Positions 56,636 through 64,000 of a stretch of 64,000 nt of DNA are shown piece after piece. Where the stretch lies: NCBI GenBank assembly GCA_963743425.1, contig CAVUPU010000005.1, positions 682,001-746,000 of the forward strand, read 5' to 3'. This DNA comes from JAJVID01 sp963743425. Its GTDB lineage: Bacteria > Acidobacteriota > Blastocatellia > RBC074. The translations under genes and the position numbers were made by a program. The notes below the pieces were generated by a model. That model was not told the DNA's origin and did no database searches. It worked only from the letters and a program-made list of their open reading frames with translations. Each line of letters begins with the position of its first letter. Position 1 is the stretch's first letter.

Positions 56636-58339
56636 ATGAAAATGCGTGGGGCGCGGATACTGCTTGAAGCGATGCGATGCGAAAACGTCAAACACATCTT
56701 CGGCTATCCGGGCGGCGCAGTGCTGCACATTTACGACGAGCTTGCCAAGCATGAAGCGACGCTCGGCATCAACCATTATCTGGTGCGCCACGAACAGGGC
56801 GCGCTCTTCGCCGCCGCCGGTTACGCCCAGGCCACAGGCCAGACCGGCGTCGCGCTCGTGACTTCAGGCCCCGGCGGCACCAACGCGGTCACGGGCATCG
56901 CCAACGCCTTTATGGATTCGCTGCCCGTGGTCGTCTTCACCGGCCAGGTCCCGACCCATCTGATCGGCAACGACGCGTTCCAGGAGGCCGATCTGACCGG
57001 CATCACGCGCTCCTGCACGAAGCACAACTATCTGGTCAAACATGTCGAAGAGCTTGCGCCTACGGTCAAGGAGGCGTTTCACGTCGCTTCAACGGGGCGG
57101 CCCGGCCCGGTGCTCGTAGACTTGCCGAAAGACATGACCGCGCAAGAGATCGAATTCAGTTATCCTGAAAGCATCGAGATGCGCAGCTACAAGCCGCGGG
57201 TCTACGGCGACCCGAAGGCGGTCAAGCGCGCGGTCGAGGCGATGATCGGCGCCGAACGCCCGGTGCTCTATGTCGGCGGCGGCGCGGTCGCGGCGGACGC
57301 GGGCGAAGAGGTTCGCCAGCTCGCTGAAAAACTGAATCTGCCGACGACCTGCACGCTGATGGGGTTGGGGGCGTTCCCGGCGAGCCATCCGCTGAGCATG
57401 GGTATGCTCGGAATGCACGGCGGTTACTGGACGAACATGGCCGTCAACAATTGCGACTTGCTGATCTCGATTGGCGCGCGGTTCGACGACCGCGTGACCG
57501 GCAAATTGAGCGAGTTCGCGCTCGGCGCGAAATTCGTTCACGTCGACATTGACGCCTCGTGCATCGGCAAAAACGTGGGGTGCCATTACCCTGTCGTCGG
57601 CGACGCGAGGACGGTCGCCCAGCAGATGCTCGCCGAGCTTGACGAACAGTTATCGTCCGGCGCGCAGATTACAACGCGCGACGCCTGGCATGCGCAGATC
57701 GCCGACTGGAAACAGCGGCATCCGTTCTGGTACAAGGAAGAAGGCGAGGTCATCAAGCCGCAGTACGTCATTCACGAACTCAGGCGCATCACCAAAGGCC
57801 AGGCGGTGGTTTCAGCCGACGTCGGACAGCATCAGATGTGGACGGCGCAGCTTTACGGCTTCGACACGCCGCGCAACTGGCTCAACTCCGGCGGACTCGG
57901 GGCGATGGGTTACGGATTCCCCGCCGCGATGGGCGCCGCAGTGGCCCGCCCCAATGACCTGGTCGTCGCGGTCGTCGGCGACGGCGGCTTCCAGATGTCG
58001 ATGAACGAGCTGGCCACGGTCAAACAGTACAACATCCCGGTCAAGATTCTGCTGATCAACAACGGCTATCTGGGAATGGTGCGCCAGTGGCAGGAGCAAT
58101 TCTACGAGCATCGCTATTCGCACAGCGACATGGCGGTCGCGCCAGACTTCGTGAAGCTTGCGGAGGCTTACGGCGTGCCCGCGCTGCGAGCGAAGAAGGC
58201 GAGCGAGGTCACCCGTACCCTGGAGAAGGGATTGAATATTCCCGGACCCGCGCTGATTGAAATGCAGGTGGCGCGCGAAGAGAACGTCTTCCCGATCGTG
58301 CCGGCGGGCGCAGCGTTGAAGGATATGATTCTGGCATAG
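56636..58339 (+). CDS. ilvB: Acetolactate synthase, large subunit
   Basis: A 567-residue thiamine-diphosphate enzyme catalysing the first common step of Val/Leu/Ile synthesis. Features: IFGYPGGAVLHIYDEL, VRHEQGALFAAAGYAQATG with the catalytic Glu, SGPGGTNAVTGIANAFMDS, and the TPP/metal motif GDGGFQMSMNELATVKQYN...LLINN. ATG 56636 follows GAGGTGG. Downstream of the Ile/Val attenuator; forms the holoenzyme with IlvN. Confidence 0.96.
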   Translation: MKMRGARILLEAMRCENVKHIFGYPGGAVLHIYDELAKHEATLGINHYLVRHEQGALFAAAGYAQATGQTGVALVTSGPGGTNAVTGIANAFMDSLPVVVFTGQVPTHLIGNDAFQEADLTGITRSCTKHNYLVKHVEELAPTVKEAFHVASTGRPGPVLVDLPKDMTAQEIEFSYPESIEMRSYKPRVYGDPKAVKRAVEAMIGAERPVLYVGGGAVAADAGEEVRQLAEKLNLPTTCTLMGLGAFPASHPLSMGMLGMHGGYWTNMAVNNCDLLISIGARFDDRVTGKLSEFALGAKFVHVDIDASCIGKNVGCHYPVVGDARTVAQQMLAELDEQLSSGAQITTRDAWHAQIADWKQRHPFWYKEEGEVIKPQYVIHELRRITKGQAVVSADVGQHQMWTAQLYGFDTPRNWLNSGGLGAMGYGFPAAMGAAVARPNDLVVAVVGDGGFQMSMNELATVKQYNIPVKILLINNGYLGMVRQWQEQFYEHRYSHSDMAVAPDFVKLAEAYGVPALRAKKASEVTRTLEKGLNIPGPALIEMQVAREENVFPIVPAGAALKDMILA

Positions 58340-58442
58340 GTGTCAGGTTTCAGGTGTCAGGTGTCAGGCGCCAGTGGTTGTTTAGACGTCACAAACACCT
58401 GAAACCTGAAACCTGAAACCTGACACCTGACACCTGAAACCT
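58338..58442. repeat. Hairpin of TTTCAGG/TGTCAGG heptamers between ilvB and ilvN
   Basis: Left arm AGGTGTCAGGTTTCAGGTGT... starts within the ilvB stop codon; right arm of CACCTGAAACCTGA words ends five bases before the ilvN start. The same words and loop type recur at 58989-59106. Confidence 0.92.
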
Positions 58443-58446
58443 GATT

Positions 58447-58995
58447 ATGAGACATACGATTTCACTACTCGTCGAGAACGAATACGGAATGCTGGCGCGG
58501 ATCGCGGGCTTGTTCAGCGCGCGCGGCTATCAGATCGACACGCTCTGCGTGGCGCCCACTCTCGAAGACGGCGTTTCGCGGATGACTTTGACCACACACG
58601 GTAACGACCACGTCATCGAGCAGATACTTCAACAATCGCGCAAGATGGTCAGGGTGATCGAGGTCACGGACCTGACCGCCAGCCCGCACGTCGAGCGCGA
58701 GATGGTTATGCTGACCGTCAACGCTCATCAGGGCGTCGAGCGGCAGGAGGTCTTGAGTCTGGTCGAAATCTTCCGAGCGCGGGTCGTCGACGTGTCGAAC
58801 GACGCTTTCATAGTCGAACTGACGGGCAACGCCGAAAAGGTCAACGCCTTTATCGATCTCCTCAGACCGATCGGCATTCTGGACATCGTCCGCACCGGCA
58901 CGGTGGCGATGACGCGCGTTGCGCACGTCAAAGCGCAACGATTGAAAGACGACGACGAAGAGTTTTCCGAGCTGACGCTCAATGAAAAGGTGTGA
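58447..58995 (+). CDS. ilvN: Acetolactate synthase, small regulatory subunit
   Basis: A 182-residue protein with an N-terminal ACT domain (TISLLVENEYGMLARIAGLF, RGYQIDTLCVAPT) that binds Val for feedback control, and a C-terminal domain (VDVSNDAFIVELTGNAEKVN). No ribosome-binding site precedes the ATG because the hairpin repeat runs up to it. The stop codon is inside the next hairpin. IlvH is an equivalent name. Confidence 0.94.
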   Translation: MRHTISLLVENEYGMLARIAGLFSARGYQIDTLCVAPTLEDGVSRMTLTTHGNDHVIEQILQQSRKMVRVIEVTDLTASPHVEREMVMLTVNAHQGVERQEVLSLVEIFRARVVDVSNDAFIVELTGNAEKVNAFIDLLRPIGILDIVRTGTVAMTRVAHVKAQRLKDDDEEFSELTLNEKV

Positions 58996-59106
58996 GGTTT
59001 CAGGTTTCAGGTTTCAGGTGTCAGTAGTTTGTTACGATCGAACAACCACTGAAACCTGAAACCTGAAACTGAAACCTGAAACCTCACACCTGAAACCTGA
59101 CACCTA
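58989..59106. repeat. Hairpin of TTTCAGG/TGTCAGG heptamers between ilvN and ilvC
   Basis: Left arm GGTGTGAGGTTTCAGGTTTC... (from 58989), right arm of CTGAAACCTGAAAC words up to about 59106. It is the same class as 58338-58442, in the same orientation. Confidence 0.92.
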
Positions 59107-59123
59107 ATGGAGCTATTTTTTCG

Positions 59124-60140
<1,017 letters not shown>

Positions 60141-60168
60141 ATCGTAATCTGAATCAAACGGAGGTGAT

Positions 60169-60750
60169 ATGCAGACGCTTTTTCGCCCGCCAAAACTCAC
60201 GTTCTATGCCCTACTGGCATGTCTTTGCTGCCTGGTCTCTACAGTCGAAGCGCAAACCCAGCCGGGCAAATCGCTGAGCGGGTACAACGCAATCGTCGTG
60301 GAAGCGGCCACGCTCGATAAGAATCCGAAGCTGGCCAGGTTCCCAGCCGGCCACGATTCTGATCTTCAGAAGAAGATCGTCGCCGACCTGCGAAAGAAGA
60401 ATGTCTTCGCTGAAGTCTTTGACGGGACCAGACAATCGGGCGAACAGGAACCGCCCGCGAGTATTCCGGCAGGCGCCAAGCGGCTGATACTTTCGACCAC
60501 GATCATCGATTTCAATCCAGGCAACAAGGCGCTGCGTTACACGGTCGGCTGGGGACTGGGAGCGACCAAGGTCAAAGCCAGGTTTGTCCTCCGGGACGCG
60601 GTGACAGGCCAGGAGGTCTTGACCCACACGCAGCAAGGCAAGTTTTTAGGCTTCGTCACCGTTCACGGCACGGGCAAGGATTATCCCGTAACCGAAGCTT
60701 CGGGCGACATCGTTGACGGCCTGATCAGAGCGATAAACAAAAACCGCTGA
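60169..60750 (+). CDS. DUF4410-type exported protein
   Basis: A 193-residue protein with a signal peptide (MQTLFRPPKLTFYALLACLC, a Cys-rich h-region) and a DUF4410-like body: YNAIVVEAATLDKNPKLARF, LILSTTIIDFNPGNKALRYT, GLGATKVKARFVLRDAVTGQ. DUF4410 members are small secreted or lipoprotein-like proteins of unknown role. GGAGGTG precedes the ATG. It lies inside the BCAA cluster without evident function in it. Confidence 0.8.
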   Translation: MQTLFRPPKLTFYALLACLCCLVSTVEAQTQPGKSLSGYNAIVVEAATLDKNPKLARFPAGHDSDLQKKIVADLRKKNVFAEVFDGTRQSGEQEPPASIPAGAKRLILSTTIIDFNPGNKALRYTVGWGLGATKVKARFVLRDAVTGQEVLTHTQQGKFLGFVTVHGTGKDYPVTEASGDIVDGLIRAINKNR

Positions 60751-60773
60751 TTGCGGCAAACCGCGAAAATCCG

Positions 60774-62342
<1,569 letters not shown>

Positions 62343-62903
62343 GAGAGCGATCCCGGGTGTCAACCGCAATGAAAGCGCATTTGAAGAAAGGGCGCCAATA
62401 TGCTGCGCCGGCGCCCGGCCCATTCCTCTCAGTTGCTAAGCTTCGCGTGACAGCTAACATTGACTTTCCAACCTAAAATGTATAGGTTATCGGGGCCGGT
62501 GATAGGTAACCCTGATGAATCTCATCTCTTGCCCCGGGAAACATCCAGTTCCTCTCTCTTGATGAGGGGTTATTGGATGGAATCCACAAAAAAGCCCCAT
62601 TTTCATCAGTCCCTACAGTTGTAACGAGAGAACAATCGCGCCCGGATAATTGCAGAATGAGCGCTCCCAGGAAGTGGTTGTAGTGTTCCCCTGACACGAA
62701 GCTCGCCACCCAGAATCAAACATCGTACAAAGACGCAGCCTCACGGTGTCGTTAGCATTGCCTCCCCCCACAGACAAATTACATCCCCTGGGCCTGCTAT
62801 TCGAAAGTAGGACAGCGAGAAACAGTCATACAGTAATAAGCGGCGCCGCTTATCGAGTTGTAGGCGCCCGCGCTTGTCAAGAGGACTACAATTTGGAGGT
62901 CAT
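62343..62903. other. Intergenic region without a clear gene
   Basis: Between cimA and the receptor gene. On the minus strand, 62473-62709 shows a weak protein-like trace (SLVTTVGTDENGAF), and a neighbouring frame gives DTVRLRLCTMFDSGWRASC; no continuous conserved gene can be read, so it may be a decayed sequence. A GGGCGCC/GGCGCCC inverted pair follows cimA at about 62388-62420. No clear promoter seen. Confidence 0.4.
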
Positions 62904-64000
62904 ATGCTCAAACAAATCGCAATAGTCTTTTGCCTGCTCATCGCTCCTGGTTTAGCAGCCGCGCCTGCCTTTGCGCAGGCGCGGAGTTCATCCGCTGATT
63001 TGACCGGGACTGTCTCCGACCCGTCGAAATCGCCCATACGCGGAGCCTCTGTCACGGCGACCAACCTCGCCACCGGGCTGGCGCGAGGCGCCACGACCAA
63101 TGCGAATGGCGTCTATCGCATTCCGATTCTGCCGCCCGGCGTTTACGAGGTGAAGATCGAAATCAACGGCTTCAAAGCACAGATCAAAAAAGGGGTCACT
63201 CTCACTGTCGGTCAGACTTTGACGCTCAACTTTGAGATGGCGCTTGGCGGCCCTAAAGAGGCGGTAGTGATCGAGACCGATGGGCCGCTGATCGAGCCTG
63301 AGCGTACACACCAGTCCTCGACCATTACTCAGAGGCCGATCAACAACCTGCCGATCAACGGGCGCAACTTTCTCGACTTCGCCAGGCTGACTCCGGGCGT
63401 GGTTGAGGAAAGCCCGGCGATCACGAACGTCCAGATCGGAGCTTTAACGACTTCGGGCCTTTCATTCACCGGTCAGAACGGGCGCGCCAACAGCGTCCTG
63501 ATTGACGGAGTGGACAATAACGACACTGCCAGCAACGGCGTTCGCCCGACCATCAGTCAGGAAGCGGTGAGCGAATTCCAGATCAACCTAAGCAGTTATA
63601 ACGCCGAGTTCGGGCGCGCCGCAGGGGGCGTCATCAACATCGTCTCGAAAAGCGGCGCGAACCAGTTTCATGGAAACGTCTATAACTATTTCCGCAATGA
63701 GCGGCTCGATGCGCGCAACTTCTTCGCCACGACGATGCGGCAGGATCCGCCCTTCAAACGCAACCAGCCTGGCTTCACCTTCGGCGGGCCGATCAGGAAA
63801 GACAGGACTTTCTTCTTCACGGCCTACGAAGGCCTGATCCGGCGGGAATCGGCTTTCACGACGATCCTGGCCGATCCTTCGATCTTGCAGCCGACCGCGG
63901 GGCAGCAGGATCTGATCGCCACGCTGATCGGATCGGGCGCGCCGGCGCTCGTCGCGCAAGGTCAACAACTTCAGGCGCTGCTCACAACCGCGCCGGACAG
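62904..64000 (+). CDS. Oar-like TonB-dependent receptor with carboxypeptidase-regulatory domain (3' truncated by window edge)
   Basis: The frame is open from 62904 to the window end (365 residues visible). It has a signal peptide (MLKQIAIVFCLLIAPGLAAA), a carboxypeptidase-regulatory-like domain (LTGTVSDPSKSPIRGASVTA, NGVYRIPILPPGVYEV), and a plug domain (QRPINNLPINGRNFLDFARL, NSVLIDGVDNND, EFGRAAGGVINIVSKSGANQ). This family is greatly expanded in Acidobacteriota and sits in the outer membrane, likely taking up sugars or proteins. AATTTGGAGGTCAT provides the ribosome site. The beta-barrel continues outside the window. Confidence 0.93.
   Translation, partial: MLKQIAIVFCLLIAPGLAAAPAFAQARSSSADLTGTVSDPSKSPIRGASVTATNLATGLARGATTNANGVYRIPILPPGVYEVKIEINGFKAQIKKGVTLTVGQTLTLNFEMALGGPKEAVVIETDGPLIEPERTHQSSTITQRPINNLPINGRNFLDFARLTPGVVEESPAITNVQIGALTTSGLSFTGQNGRANSVLIDGVDNNDTASNGVRPTISQEAVSEFQINLSSYNAEFGRAAGGVINIVSKSGANQFHGNVYNYFRNERLDARNFFATTMRQDPPFKRNQPGFTFGGPIRKDRTFFFTAYEGLIRRESAFTTILADPSILQPTAGQQDLIATLIGSGAPALVAQGQQLQALLTTAPD

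Noticed and set aside
62473..62709. 78-residue minus-strand frame resembling a regulatory-like domain fragment (SLVTTVGTDENGAF)
   Set aside because: The similarity is short, a neighbouring frame seems to continue it, and no start, ribosome site or full domain is seen; described only as a weak trace.

Overview
The window is a GC-rich bacterial chromosome segment, most likely from an Acidobacteriota member of the Blastocatellia type. The grounds are five or more copies of the Acidobacterial Duplicated Orphan Permease (ADOP) family, an Oar-like carboxypeptidase-regulatory/TonB receptor at the right end, abundant two-component antitoxin genes, and intergenic DNA full of hairpins built from short tandem words. 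This is inferred from gene families; no rRNA is present to confirm it.

Layout. 1-5.1 kb: the end of uvrB, then a decaying toxin-antitoxin and kinase patch (DUF433/DUF5615 pair, a broken Ser/Thr kinase-sulfatase-modifying protein, two antitoxin/PIN pairs of which only one antitoxin is intact). 5.1-12.7 kb: acyl-CoA synthetase, HtrA-like protease, thioesterase, Uup-type ABC-F ATPase, enoyl-CoA hydratase, PIG-L deacetylase. 12.7-25.4 kb: an ADOP array in which all plus-strand copies carry large internal deletions or fusions while the two minus-strand copies are intact. 25.7-34.2 kb, minus strand: a Ser/Thr kinase, Hen1, Pnkp and two RlaP nucleotidyltransferases, an RNA-repair locus. 34.4-44.3 kb: class A beta-lactamase, cupin, RlmB, zinc-ribbon protein, HemL, SSB, small unknown proteins and an AAA-ATPase/DUF4276 pair that looks like a defence module. 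44.3-47.9 kb: fmt-rsmB-DHDPS-like operon. 48-62.3 kb: a branched-chain amino acid cluster (LysR regulator, leuA, leuC, leuD, leuB, ilvB, ilvN, ilvC, cimA) with four or five unrelated genes lodged inside it. 62.9 kb to the end: a TonB-dependent receptor.

Two observations stand out. First, a complete-looking transcription attenuator precedes ilvB: an Ile/Val-rich leader peptide followed by four mutually exclusive RNA segments ending in an intrinsic terminator. Second, the window carries more than a dozen hairpin elements in several sequence classes, each class present at two or more loci with a conserved loop. They sit in gaps, between operon genes, and in three places apparently in frame inside coding sequences.

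Many genes carry single-base frameshifts (leuC twice, the kinases, antitoxin and PIN genes). Some of these may be consensus errors in the assembly; the large internal deletions cannot be explained by single-base errors, though misassembly remains possible.
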